DNA of 35,555 nucleotides from Clostridia bacterium (lineage in GTDB: Bacteria; Bacillota; Clostridia; CAKSNL01; HGM11501), in the NCBI GenBank assembly GCA_017411325.1, contig JAFQQJ010000026.1, positions 1-35,555 of the forward strand, read 5' to 3'. The position numbers and the translations under genes were made by a program. Of this stretch, positions 6,559-16,202 are shown piece after piece (position 1 is the stretch's first letter; every line of letters starts with the position of its first letter). The notes under the pieces are model-generated. The model worked only from the letters and a program-made list of their open reading frames with translations. It was not told where the DNA came from and ran no database searches.

Positions 6559-7434
6559 ATGGAACTTAACAGACTACACCACTTTCATATTGCAGCCAAG
6601 CATCAGAATATTACAAAGGCGGCAGAGGAACTTTATATATCACAGCCTGCCCTGACAAAGACCATAAAGCTTTTGGAAGCTGAGCTTTCTCTTCCTTTGT
6701 TTTATAAAAAGGGAAAGCATATATATCTGACTCCTTTCGGCGAATATCTTAAAGAGCAGACAGACAAGATGTTTTCTATATGGGAAAGTGTTTCGGAAGA
6801 AATTACGAAACTTAAGCATGAAAATGACAAATCCGTAAGGGTTAATGTCCTTGCGGCAACTTCTATGGTAACTGATGCGGTACTTGAATATAAGAAGGTG
6901 AATCGCGATACGGTTTTTCATATAACACAAAATGCTCAGATGAACAGTGATATTTCCATAACAACCAATGCGGTGGACTTTTCATATTTGCCTGAATTTA
7001 CGGAAAAGTATATCTTTGAGGAAAAAATTTATTTGGCCGTACCTAAAAATTCAGAATATGACGGAAGAAAGCAGATTTCCCTGGAAGAGGTCAGGGATAA
7101 AGGGTTTGTAAATTTGTCAGGTTCAAGGCTTTTCAGAATTGTATGCGATAAATTTTGCGAATCGGCAGGATTCAAGCCGAATATTATTTTTGAATCTGAT
7201 TCTCCCGCGACGGTTAAAAACATTATTAAAACGGGGATAGGGATCGGCTTCTGGCCGGAGTTTTCGTGGAGCGAATTTCCCGATAAGGATATAAATCTTC
7301 TTGAAATCAACAATCCCGTTTGTCATAGAGAGCTTATTATAGGATTACACAGAAATTCCTTTACTCCTGATGTGGTGAATGATTTTTATGCTTTTTTGCT
7401 GAAGTTTATAAATAAACAGATAAAAAATAAATGA
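6559..7434 (+). CDS. LysR-family transcriptional regulator
   Basis: 291 residues, the usual length. The N-terminal winged helix-turn-helix is clear (LNRLHHFHIAAKHQNITKAA, then ISQPALTKTIKLLE), followed by a linker helix and a periplasmic-binding-protein-like effector domain with the late GIGFWPEFSW segment. The ATG at 6559 is chosen over a TTG six codons upstream because a GGAGGGA site precedes it and LysR proteins normally start a few residues before this helix. The gene is divergent from the PQ-loop/SGNH-like pair and their promoters overlap, so it probably controls that pair and itself. Effector unknown. Confidence 0.92.
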   Translation: MELNRLHHFHIAAKHQNITKAAEELYISQPALTKTIKLLEAELSLPLFYKKGKHIYLTPFGEYLKEQTDKMFSIWESVSEEITKLKHENDKSVRVNVLAATSMVTDAVLEYKKVNRDTVFHITQNAQMNSDISITTNAVDFSYLPEFTEKYIFEEKIYLAVPKNSEYDGRKQISLEEVRDKGFVNLSGSRLFRIVCDKFCESAGFKPNIIFESDSPATVKNIIKTGIGIGFWPEFSWSEFPDKDINLLEINNPVCHRELIIGLHRNSFTPDVVNDFYAFLLKFINKQIKNK

Positions 7435-7455
7435 TATTTTAAAGTGCAAAAAAAT

Positions 7456-7482
7456 AAAAGGATGTGCTTTGCACATCCTTTT
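7456..7482. terminator. Bidirectional terminator between the LysR gene and groL
   Basis: AAAAGGATGTGC (7456-7467) and GCACATCCTTTT (7471-7482) form a perfect 12-bp stem with a TTT loop, flanked by A and T runs. Its core nearly matches the terminator at 33897-33926. Confidence 0.92.
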
Positions 7483-7492
7483 AACTTTGGAA

Positions 7493-9433
<1,941 letters not shown>

Positions 9434-9445
9434 TTAATTTAGGTT

Positions 9446-9472
9446 TTAGCACTCTATGCCTTTGAGTGCTAA
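9446..9472. promoter_or_regulatory. CIRCE operator (HrcA binding site) of groES-groL
   Basis: TTAGCACTC, 9 bases, GAGTGCTAA is an exact match to the CIRCE consensus. It is placed 27 bases before groES, where HrcA represses heat-shock transcription in Firmicutes. hrcA itself is not in this window. Confidence 0.98.
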
Positions 9473-9475
9473 CAA

Positions 9476-9504
9476 GGTATATAATACTCAAAATGATACT
9501 TCAA
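9476..9504 (-). promoter_or_regulatory. Probable promoter of groES-groL
   Basis: On the minus strand TTGAAG (9504-9499) is followed by a TATA-rich stretch. The best 17-base spacing gives TATACC (9481-9476), while a better box, TATATA (9483-9478), would need 15 bases. In either case CIRCE covers the transcription start. Confidence 0.55.
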
Positions 9505-9640
9505 GGCAAATTCCTCATATTGCCTATTTTGGGCAAAAAGTAAAAATAAGTCCTTATATCTCGTGAATACTCTTGTTTTCTCTTGTTTTCGGAATTTATT
9601 TGCTTTCTTTACATATTATATTATAAAGGGGGAGCGAGAT

Positions 9641-10276
9641 ATGCATAAAAGATATATAATATTGCAGCCCATAGGCAATAATAAAGGAAGCGGTGTTGTA
9701 ACCGTTTCGGATACCACGGTGACGGTAAGCCTCAAGGATACCACGGAGGAATACCGTCTGTTTTTCCTGAATTCCTCTCTCACGGGAAAGGATATGAAAA
9801 TTGATGCCGGCACCGTGAGAGGCGGGTATGCAAAAAGCTTTACACTTAAAAAAGAGGATGCGTCAAAAATCGACACGGTGGTACTGCTTAAGGGAAGCGA
9901 ACCCTTCATATACGGCTCGCTTTCGCCTTCCAAAGCACCGTTTTCTTCATTTGAGGAAGAAAAGGAAGAAAGAGAAAAATCAATTCTGGGGATAGAGGAC
10001 GGCTTTTCGTGGATAAAGATTGAGGACGGACGCTTTGCGGAAAATATTCCTATTATAAAGCACATATTTGAAAATATAAATGTGATTTATGAAATAAATA
10101 AGGCAGGGTATTATTACTACGGAAAAAAAGGGGATAAAGCCGCGGTGGCTATACATTCCGAAAATGGCGGAAAAAATCCCTTTACGCATCTTTCGGACTG
10201 TGCGAGATTGATAGGAGGATACTGGACTGTGGGAGCAGACAAAAAGGAAAAATATTTCTTTTCCCTTATTGATTGA
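9641..10276 (+). CDS. Protein of unknown function, two-part and beta-rich
   Basis: 211 residues; I do not recognise the family. The N-terminal ~95 residues are strand-rich (HKRYIILQPIGNNKGSGVV, then a run of short valine and threonine strands), a compact beta domain. A charged Ser/Glu linker (FSSFEEEKEEREKS) follows, then a C-terminal domain with YYYYGKKGDKAAVAIHSE and a final GGYWTVGADKKEKYFFSL. There is no signal peptide, although an upstream in-frame start would add a hydrophobic stretch. The ATG at 9641 is preferred because AAAGGGGGAG (9625-9634) sits at the right distance. The gene is alone between the groES control region and asp23. Confidence 0.75.
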   Translation: MHKRYIILQPIGNNKGSGVVTVSDTTVTVSLKDTTEEYRLFFLNSSLTGKDMKIDAGTVRGGYAKSFTLKKEDASKIDTVVLLKGSEPFIYGSLSPSKAPFSSFEEEKEEREKSILGIEDGFSWIKIEDGRFAENIPIIKHIFENINVIYEINKAGYYYYGKKGDKAAVAIHSENGGKNPFTHLSDCARLIGGYWTVGADKKEKYFFSLID

Positions 10277-10285
10277 GGTAAATAC

Positions 10286-10314
10286 TTGATTTTTTATGCA
10301 AAAAAGCTTATAAT
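10286..10314 (+). promoter_or_regulatory. Upstream promoter P1 of the asp23-nadK-argR operon
   Basis: TTGATT (10286-10291) and TATAAT (10309-10314) are 17 bases apart. Confidence 0.65.
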
Positions 10315-10327
10315 TATAAAAAAGTCC

Positions 10328-10356
10328 TTGATAAAAGGGAAAATGTTATGTATAAT
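10328..10356 (+). promoter_or_regulatory. Downstream promoter P2 of the asp23-nadK-argR operon
   Basis: TTGATA (10328-10333) and TATAAT (10351-10356) are 17 bases apart. P2 would start near 10363, about 29 bases before asp23. Confidence 0.8.
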
Positions 10357-10391
10357 ATAAAATAAGGAAAAAACTATGGAGGAATAAAACT

Positions 10392-10808
10392 ATGGAAGAA
10401 AAAGATTTAGTCAATACATCTGGTGACAGCGTAAAGATTTCTGATGAGGTTATATCAGTGATAACAGGAATAGCGGCTTCCGAAACTGAGGGAGTGGCTT
10501 CTGTAGGTGTGGGCTCAATTGCTTCAAGCTGGGCTGAGCTTATTTCCGGAAAGAAGGGAAAGAATCCTTCTAAGGGGATTAAGGCCGAGCTTACGGAAAC
10601 AGGCGTTAATATTGAAATTCAGATAGTTGTTAAATATGGCGTAAGCATTCCCGAGGTTGCATCGAATGTGCAGTATGGTGTGAAGAATGCTGTTGAAGAA
10701 ATGACAGGACTTACGGTAGAAAAGGTTGACGTTAAGGTTGTCGGAATAAAGACCGTTGCCGAAGAGAAAAAAGCAGAAAAGAAAGAAGAAACCGAAGAAA
10801 AGGAATGA
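10392..10808 (+). CDS. Asp23/Gls24 family envelope stress protein
   Basis: 138 residues. The Asp23 signature is clear: VKISDEVISVITGIAASETE near the start, a GVNIEIQIVVKYGVSIPEVA strand in the middle and VQYGVKNAVEEMTGLTVEKVDVKV near the end, followed by a Lys/Glu-rich tail. These cytosolic proteins gather at the membrane in Gram-positive bacteria and are linked to cell-envelope homeostasis. Clostridia often carry a copy in this kind of neighbourhood of isoprenoid, nadK and argR genes. It is preceded by two tandem promoters and shares a 4-base ATGA overlap with nadK. Confidence 0.93.
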   Translation: MEEKDLVNTSGDSVKISDEVISVITGIAASETEGVASVGVGSIASSWAELISGKKGKNPSKGIKAELTETGVNIEIQIVVKYGVSIPEVASNVQYGVKNAVEEMTGLTVEKVDVKVVGIKTVAEEKKAEKKEETEEKE

Positions 10809-11614
10809 GCCTTATGAAAATTGCCGTAATTCCCAATACGGGAAAAGAAGGCGCAGAAAGCCTGGCTGAAACCATAATCGGGGAGTTTCCGGAAAACTGC
10901 TTTTTGGTCAAGGGCTATAAATGCGGGGAAAAGTTTGACGTCGCATTGGTTTTAGGGGGAGACGGAACTATCCTTCGTGCCGTAAAGGCTTTCGGGGAAG
11001 TGCCTGTTCTTGGAATCAATTTCGGCGCAGTCGGATATATGACCGCTTCGGAAAAGGACGGTGCGAAAGAGGCAGTGAAAAAGCTTCTTTCGGGAAGCTA
11101 TAATGTTGAAGAGCGTATGATGCTTTCGGTTACCGTTAAAAGGAACGGAAAAGTGATATCGGAAAGCACGGCTCTTAATGACGGTGTGATAACCAGGAGC
11201 GAGAGAATTTTGTCTTTAAGTGAAAGCTTCAATGACAAGCTGGTATACTCCTTTTCGGGGGACGGAATAATCGTGGCAACCCCTACGGGCTCTACGGCAT
11301 ATTCCCTTTCTGCGGGAGGGCCTGTTGCACCGCCCGATATGCAGATGATAATAACGACACCCGTTTGCCCGCATTCAATACATATAAGACCGGTTATAGC
11401 GTCCGGAGATACGGTGGTTAAGGTGAAGCTTTCCGATACGGAAGAAAATTCGGGAATGCTCAATGTGGACGGACAGAATATTACGCCTCTTACCTGCGGT
11501 GATGAGGTTATTTTTGCCCGCTCAGAGAAAAAAGCAAAGCTTATTTTCCTTGAGGAGAAAAACTTTTATGACATATTAAGGTTTAAGCTTTCCGGAGAAA
11601 AAGGAGAAAGATAA
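10805..11614 (+). CDS. nadK: NAD kinase
   Basis: 269 residues. NAD kinase phosphorylates NAD to NADP in the cytoplasm and is the only route to NADP. The diagnostic motifs are present: LGGDGTILRA near residue 50 with the catalytic Asp at about 53, a central ALNDGVI, and the nucleotide-binding TPTGSTAYSLSAGGP. The start is either the ATG at 10805, which overlaps the asp23 stop, or the ATG at 10814 (MKIAVIPN), which is the more typical N terminus; both are in frame. Its stop overlaps the argR start by one base, so the three genes form one coupled operon. Confidence 0.96.
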   Translation: MSLMKIAVIPNTGKEGAESLAETIIGEFPENCFLVKGYKCGEKFDVALVLGGDGTILRAVKAFGEVPVLGINFGAVGYMTASEKDGAKEAVKKLLSGSYNVEERMMLSVTVKRNGKVISESTALNDGVITRSERILSLSESFNDKLVYSFSGDGIIVATPTGSTAYSLSAGGPVAPPDMQMIITTPVCPHSIHIRPVIASGDTVVKVKLSDTEENSGMLNVDGQNITPLTCGDEVIFARSEKKAKLIFLEEKNFYDILRFKLSGEKGER

Positions 11615-12060
11615 TGAGAGCTACAAGACAAAGTGCAATACTTGCATTGGTTTCGGAATATGAAATACAGACACAGGAGGAGCTTTCCGAAAAGCTCCGT
11701 AAAATGGGATATGAGGTAACTCAGGCAACGGTATCAAGGGACATTAAGGAGTTAAGGCTTGTTAAAGTGAGAAATGACAGCGGAATCGTATGCTACCGTG
11801 CGGATTCCCAGACTGAGACAAGCGATGTGGAACAGCGTCTCCGCTCCATATTAAAGCACAGTATGGTATCGCTGGATTCAGCTGAAAACGACGTTGTTAT
11901 AAAAACACTTCCGGGTGTTGCGCAGGCAGCTGCGGCGGCTATCGATGCAATGCACTGGAATGAAATTGTGGGCTCCATCGCAGGAGACGACACTATTTTA
12001 ATGGTAACCCGTTCTGCTAAAAGTGCGGTTGAAGTAATTGAGAAGCTTAAAAGAATATAA
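11614..12060 (+). CDS. argR: Arginine repressor ArgR
   Basis: 148 residues, the normal length. The N-terminal winged helix (ILALVSEYEIQTQEELSEKL, then TQATVSRDIKELRLVKV) is the ArgR DNA-binding domain. The C-terminal oligomerisation and arginine-binding domain ends with IAGDDTILMVTRS, in which the GDDT motif contacts arginine. It represses arginine biosynthesis and activates catabolism. The nadK-argR order is common in Firmicutes, usually followed by recN; here recN is absent and a MATE transporter follows a terminator. Confidence 0.96.
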   Translation: MRATRQSAILALVSEYEIQTQEELSEKLRKMGYEVTQATVSRDIKELRLVKVRNDSGIVCYRADSQTETSDVEQRLRSILKHSMVSLDSAENDVVIKTLPGVAQAAAAAIDAMHWNEIVGSIAGDDTILMVTRSAKSAVEVIEKLKRI

Positions 12061-12063
12061 CGG

Positions 12064-12089
12064 ATGCGTCCGGGAACGGACGCATTTTT
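12064..12089 (+). terminator. Intrinsic terminator after argR
   Basis: ATGCGTCCG (12064-12072) pairs with CGGACGCAT (12077-12085) around a GGAA loop and is followed by TTTT. It ends only 11 bases before the MATE start codon. Confidence 0.85.
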
Positions 12090-12100
12090 ATGGGTGAAAT

Positions 12101-13489
12101 ATGTTTAAGAAATATATAGGGACAAGAGAATTTTACAAAATGGTAATGCTTGTGGCACTGCCCATAATGATACAAAACGGATTTACCAATATTGTAAATA
12201 TGGTGGATAACGTTATGGTGGGCAGAGTGGGAACTGATGCCATGAACGGAGTTTCCATTGTGAATCAGCTTCTGATGGTTTACAATTTAAGTGTATTCGG
12301 AGCGCTTTCCGGAGCGGGGATTTTCGTTTCGCAGTTTTTCGGAAAGGGCGATAAAGAAGGAGTAAAAAGCGTATTCAGAATAAAAATTGTAATTTCTGTT
12401 TTTCTTGTTTTAGCAGGTGTTTTGGTTCTTTATTTTTTCAGAGAACCGCTTATTATGAGCTTTATAAGTGACGGAAGTGAAATAGGGGATCCTGTAAAAA
12501 CCCTTGCCTTTGCAGATAATTACATAAAAATAATGCTTGTAGGACTTATTCCTTTTACGGTAAATCAGTGCCTTATTTCAAATATGAGAGAAACAGGAGA
12601 AACGTTAATCCCTATGTATGCGGGAATAGCGGCGGTCATTGTTAATATATGCTTTAACTATGTGCTCATTTTCGGTAAGTTGGGCTTTCCTGAAATGGGG
12701 GTTGCAGGTGCGGCAACAGCAACTGTTATATCAAGATTTGCAGAATGTATAATCGTTCTTTTTATAGCGATAAGGAAGAAGGAATGCTTCAGCTATATAG
12801 ATGGGATTTTCAAGAATTTTCGCGTGTCTGCATCTCTTACCAAAAACGTGCTTTCAAAGGGTATTCCCCTTATGCTTAACGAATTTTTGTGGTCAACGGG
12901 AATGACAATGCTTGCCCTTGCATATTCCACAAGAGGACTTGCAACGGTTGGTGCAGTAAATATATGCAACACCGTAACAAACGTATTTAATATAGTGTTC
13001 ATCGCCTTAGGCTCAAGCGTTGCAATTATTGTGGGACAAACCTTGGGTGCCGGTAAACTCCAAGAAGCAAGGGATACTGACAACAAACTCATTGCCTTTT
13101 CTGTTGCAAGCTGTGTTTTGGTCGGTATTGTGATGATAATAATAGCCCCCTTTTTTCCCGAAATTTATAATACCGAGGAAGAGGTTAAGCACTTAGCCCG
13201 TGACTTTATCATAATAATGGCGATAATGATGCCCTTTGATGCATATTCCCACGCGGCATATTTCACCCTTCGGTCAGGCGGAAAAACAGGAATAACCTTT
13301 ATATTTGACAGCGGATATATGTGGCTCATCTCCGTTCCTGTGGCACTTATTCTTGCTTATTTTACGGAAATTTCCGCAGTAATGCTGTTTTTATGCTGTC
13401 AGCTTGTCCATATGCTCAAGGCATTTATCGGATATTTCTTTGTAAAGAGCGATATATGGATTGTCAATATGGTCGGTGATACAAAATGA
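12101..13489 (+). CDS. MATE family efflux transporter
   Basis: 462 residues with about twelve hydrophobic segments, the size and pattern of the MATE family, which exports drugs or metabolites in exchange for Na+ or H+. The first helix region has LVALPIMIQNGFTNIVNMVDNVMVG, a family hallmark in which the helix runs into an N-x-x-D-x-x-M-V-G loop; the same pseudo-repeat recurs in the second half at the GIPLMLNEFLWSTGMTML helix. Only a weak GGTGA site precedes the start, and a terminator is directly upstream, so expression probably depends on readthrough. It overlaps trmO by 4 bases. Confidence 0.93.
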   Translation: MFKKYIGTREFYKMVMLVALPIMIQNGFTNIVNMVDNVMVGRVGTDAMNGVSIVNQLLMVYNLSVFGALSGAGIFVSQFFGKGDKEGVKSVFRIKIVISVFLVLAGVLVLYFFREPLIMSFISDGSEIGDPVKTLAFADNYIKIMLVGLIPFTVNQCLISNMRETGETLIPMYAGIAAVIVNICFNYVLIFGKLGFPEMGVAGAATATVISRFAECIIVLFIAIRKKECFSYIDGIFKNFRVSASLTKNVLSKGIPLMLNEFLWSTGMTMLALAYSTRGLATVGAVNICNTVTNVFNIVFIALGSSVAIIVGQTLGAGKLQEARDTDNKLIAFSVASCVLVGIVMIIIAPFFPEIYNTEEEVKHLARDFIIIMAIMMPFDAYSHAAYFTLRSGGKTGITFIFDSGYMWLISVPVALILAYFTEISAVMLFLCCQLVHMLKAFIGYFFVKSDIWIVNMVGDTK

Positions 13490-14175
13490 AAGTGATTGCG
13501 AAAATCAAGTCGGATTTCCCCGGAAAGTTCGGAATACCGAGACAAAGCGGGCTTATAGAAGAGCTTAGAGCAACAATCATTTTTGAAGAGGAATTCAGGG
13601 TGGATGAAGCACTTCGGGGAATTGAGGACTTTTCGCACCTCTGGCTTATATGGGAGTTTTCGGAAAATAAAAGAGATACATGGTCGCCTACGGTAAGACC
13701 GCCGAGGCTCGGCGGAAATAAGAGGGTTGGCGTTTTTGCCACAAGGTCAAGCTTCCGCCCTAATTCAATCGGATTATCGTCGGTTAAGCTTTTAGGCGTT
13801 GAAAAGACAAAAGAATACGGCACGGTTTTGCACATTGCGGGTGCCGATCTTATGGACGGAACGCCGATATACGACATAAAGCCTTATCTTTCTTTTACGG
13901 ATTCGCATCCCGAAGCTTCGGGAGGGTTTGCCGATGAAAAACTTTCTTATTCTCTTAAGGTTGAAATGTCTGAAAAAGTTAAAAAAGCGATTCCGGAGGA
14001 TGAATTTTCTCCGATAGTTAAAATTCTTGAAAGCGATCCGCGTCCGTCATACATAGAAGATGAAGAAAGAGTTTACGCCTTTGAATATGCCGGTATGCAT
14101 TTGGAATTTACGGTATCGGGGGACACGCTTACACTTTTAAGCGTTAATAATATAACTACCAAAAAGGAGGACTAA
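13486..14175 (+). CDS. trmO: tRNA (N6-threonylcarbamoyladenosine37-N6)-methyltransferase TrmO
   Basis: 229 residues. TrmO methylates t6A37 in tRNA using S-adenosylmethionine and has an all-beta fold. Motifs are IKSDFPGKFGIPRQSGLI, the FSHLWLIWEF segment, RPPRLGG...RVGVFATRSSFRPNSIGLS and GADLMDGTPIYDIKPYL, all typical of the TsaA/TrmO family. The C-terminal ~70 residues form the extra domain seen in longer members. It starts inside the MATE stop codon region (ATGA overlap) and is followed after 3 bases by rhaM. Confidence 0.94.
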   Translation: MKVIAKIKSDFPGKFGIPRQSGLIEELRATIIFEEEFRVDEALRGIEDFSHLWLIWEFSENKRDTWSPTVRPPRLGGNKRVGVFATRSSFRPNSIGLSSVKLLGVEKTKEYGTVLHIAGADLMDGTPIYDIKPYLSFTDSHPEASGGFADEKLSYSLKVEMSEKVKKAIPEDEFSPIVKILESDPRPSYIEDEERVYAFEYAGMHLEFTVSGDTLTLLSVNNITTKKED

Positions 14176-14178
14176 ATT

Positions 14179-14496
14179 ATGGAAAAGTACGCATGGAAAG
14201 GTATGATTAAGGAAGGAGCACTTGATGAATATATCAAGCGTCACAATGAGATATGGCCTGAAATGGTTGAGGTGTTGAAGGCAGCGGGAATCAAAAACTA
14301 TACAATATGGAATGTCGGCTGTGAAATGTTCGGATACTATGAGTGCGAAAAGGGCGTGGAGTATGCCGCAAAGGTTCAGGCGGAAAGCCCTGTTGTCGAT
14401 AAGTGGAACGAATATATGAAGGATATTTTAATTATGGAAATGGACCCCGAGACAGGAGCACAGCCCCTTCTTAAGAAGGTATTTACACTTGACTAA
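14179..14496 (+). CDS. rhaM: L-rhamnose mutarotase
   Basis: 105 residues, the standard length. It interconverts alpha and beta anomers of L-rhamnose. The sequence opens with YAWKGMIKEGALDEYIKRHN, contains the conserved His and the IWPEM segment, then GIKNYTIW and a late VVDKWNEYMKDILI, all characteristic of RhaM. No other rhamnose gene (isomerase, kinase, aldolase, permease) is in the window, so this copy is detached from a catabolic operon. A lipoprotein gene starts 13 bases downstream. Confidence 0.92.
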   Translation: MEKYAWKGMIKEGALDEYIKRHNEIWPEMVEVLKAAGIKNYTIWNVGCEMFGYYECEKGVEYAAKVQAESPVVDKWNEYMKDILIMEMDPETGAQPLLKKVFTLD

Positions 14497-14509
14497 AAGG
14501 AGAAAAAAT

Positions 14510-15094
14510 ATGAAAAAGATATTATCTTTTATGCTTGCCGGTGTAATTGCATTTTCTTTTGCGGGCTGCAACAGGGAGGAGGGCGAGGTAAAATACGCCG
14601 AAGCACCTTCTGCATCCATGCCTGACAAAGGAATAATTGACGGTGATAAATACGAAAGCACTTATGCAAATCTTAAATTTGTAAAGCCCGAAGGCTGGGC
14701 GTTCGCAACCGAGGAAGAAATAGCAACCATTGAGGCGGGAGACGGCGTTTACTATGATATGGTTTGTCAGAATCCGGAAACAGGATCCCAGGTTGCCGTT
14801 ATGTTCGAAGAAACACTGCTTACTCTCGGAAATATAGCTATCACTGAGGATAAATATATCGAAGCAATTTCTGAGGGACTTTATAATTCGGGACTTGATG
14901 TTATATCTCAGGAAGACAAAAAAATCGGCGAAGATAACTATAAATCGGTAACGGTTTACGGGGAGTCTGAGGAGCTTACGGTTATGCAGACATCCCTGGC
15001 ACGCAAAAAGGGAAACACTATGATTTCTGTTATTGCGGTAGCCTTCAACGATGATGTTGTTGACGATATACTTAAGTGTTTCGTTCAGGAGTAA
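14510..15094 (+). CDS. Putative lipoprotein of unknown function
   Basis: 194 residues. The N terminus is a lipoprotein signal peptide: KKILSF, a hydrophobic stretch, then FAGC as lipobox with the Cys near residue 20. The mature part is acidic, alpha/beta in character, with a strand-rich stretch near the end (TVMQTSLARKKGNTMISVIA) that resembles lipoprotein domains that measure or bind at the outer face of the membrane. The ATG at 14510 is chosen because AAAAGGAG precedes it and it begins the signal peptide; an in-frame TTG lies 21 bases upstream. The gene sits between rhaM and an aldo/keto reductase. Family not recognised. Confidence 0.8.
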   Translation: MKKILSFMLAGVIAFSFAGCNREEGEVKYAEAPSASMPDKGIIDGDKYESTYANLKFVKPEGWAFATEEEIATIEAGDGVYYDMVCQNPETGSQVAVMFEETLLTLGNIAITEDKYIEAISEGLYNSGLDVISQEDKKIGEDNYKSVTVYGESEELTVMQTSLARKKGNTMISVIAVAFNDDVVDDILKCFVQE

Positions 15095-15099
15095 TTGAT

Positions 15100-16068
15100 A
15101 TGGAAAAAGTATTATTAAACGGTACAGATCTTTATGTAAGCCCCATTGCCCTCGGCACGGATTCATATGGACTTTTGACAAACGAAGAGGAATCCTACGC
15201 CCTTCTTGATGAGTTTTTCGCCCTTGGCGGAAATGTTCTTGATACAGCGCTTATCTATTCTGACTGGGTACCCGGCGAAAAGAGCAGAAGCGAAAAGCTT
15301 CTCGGTCGCTGGATGAAATACCGGGGAAGACGTGACGATGTTATAATTTCCACAAAAGGCTCACATCCTGATTTTGCAACCATGAATGTACACCGCCTGT
15401 CAGATGCAGATATAAGGGGAGACCTTGAAAAGAGCCTTAGGCATCTTGGCACGGACTATATAGATATTTACTGGCTTCACCGCGATGCGGAAGAGCTTCC
15501 CGTAGAGGGTATTATGGACACGCTCGCTTCTTTTGTCAAAGAGGGAAAGGTTCGCTATATCGGTGTATCCAACTGGACAAACAGAAGAATTGCAGAAGCA
15601 AACAAGTATGCTGAAAAGAACAATCTTCCCTTAATATCATCAAGCCAGATTCAGTACAGCGTTGCCGAAGGCATAAAGGAGATGGGGGATCCCACTTTGG
15701 TATTGATGAACGATGAGGAATATAAGTTCTTTACCGATACCAAAATGCCCGTATTTGCTTTTGAATCCCAGGCAAAGGGCTTCTTCTCAAAGCTCGATAC
15801 TTTAGGTATCGATGAAGTGAAAAGCAAAAAAGCATATGCGAGATTTATGACGGAGAAAAATCTTAAGCGCTTTGAAATAATAAAGGAGCTTTCCGTTAAG
15901 TATTCCGTAAGTGTTGCCGAAATCGTTATTGCAGCTCTCTGCTCAAACGAAGATTTTCAGACAATACCCATTGCGGGATGTAAAAATTCAGCGCATCTTC
16001 AAAGCTCCGCTGCGGGTGCTTCCTTGAAGCTTACCCAACAGGAAGTTGATTCACTCATAAAACTGTGA
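15100..16068 (+). CDS. Aldo/keto reductase
   Basis: 322 residues, a TIM-barrel NAD(P)H oxidoreductase. The catalytic tetrad is visible: Asp48, Tyr53 (LDTALIYSDW), Lys86 (ISTKGSH) and His127 (YWLHRD), numbered from the ATG at 15100. The late IPIAGCKN segment is the usual cofactor-binding region. The ATG at 15100 is preferred over one 24 bases upstream because CAGGAG precedes it and VLLNGTDLYVSPIALGT is the normal AKR start. The gene starts 5 bases after the lipoprotein stop and is the last of the operon, followed by a strong terminator. Substrate unknown. Confidence 0.93.
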   Translation: MEKVLLNGTDLYVSPIALGTDSYGLLTNEEESYALLDEFFALGGNVLDTALIYSDWVPGEKSRSEKLLGRWMKYRGRRDDVIISTKGSHPDFATMNVHRLSDADIRGDLEKSLRHLGTDYIDIYWLHRDAEELPVEGIMDTLASFVKEGKVRYIGVSNWTNRRIAEANKYAEKNNLPLISSSQIQYSVAEGIKEMGDPTLVLMNDEEYKFFTDTKMPVFAFESQAKGFFSKLDTLGIDEVKSKKAYARFMTEKNLKRFEIIKELSVKYSVSVAEIVIAALCSNEDFQTIPIAGCKNSAHLQSSAAGASLKLTQQEVDSLIKL

Positions 16069-16070
16069 TA

Positions 16071-16096
16071 AAAACCCTCGCAAAGCGAGGGTTTTT
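16071..16096 (+). terminator. Terminator after the aldo/keto reductase gene
   Basis: AAAACCCTCGC (16071-16081) and GCGAGGGTTTT (16085-16095) are a perfect stem with an AAA loop and a T-run. Confidence 0.93.
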
Positions 16097-16121
16097 CTTT
16101 AATTACAGCCCATAATTGGGG

Positions 16122-16150
16122 TTGACTTTGGAATATATAAGTGGTATAAT
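16122..16150 (+). promoter_or_regulatory. Sigma-A promoter of alaS
   Basis: TTGACT (16122-16127) and TATAAT (16145-16150) are 17 bases apart. The start near 16157 leaves a leader of only about 45 bases, too short for a T-box. Confidence 0.92.
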
Positions 16151-16202
16151 ATAGTGATTAAAATAGGTGTAGTATGTACACCGGTTGAAAGGTAGATGCG
16201 AA

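Noticed and set aside
16157..16202. A T-box leader before alaS
   Set aside because: Only about 45 bases lie between the promoter and the start codon and no T-box motif is seen.
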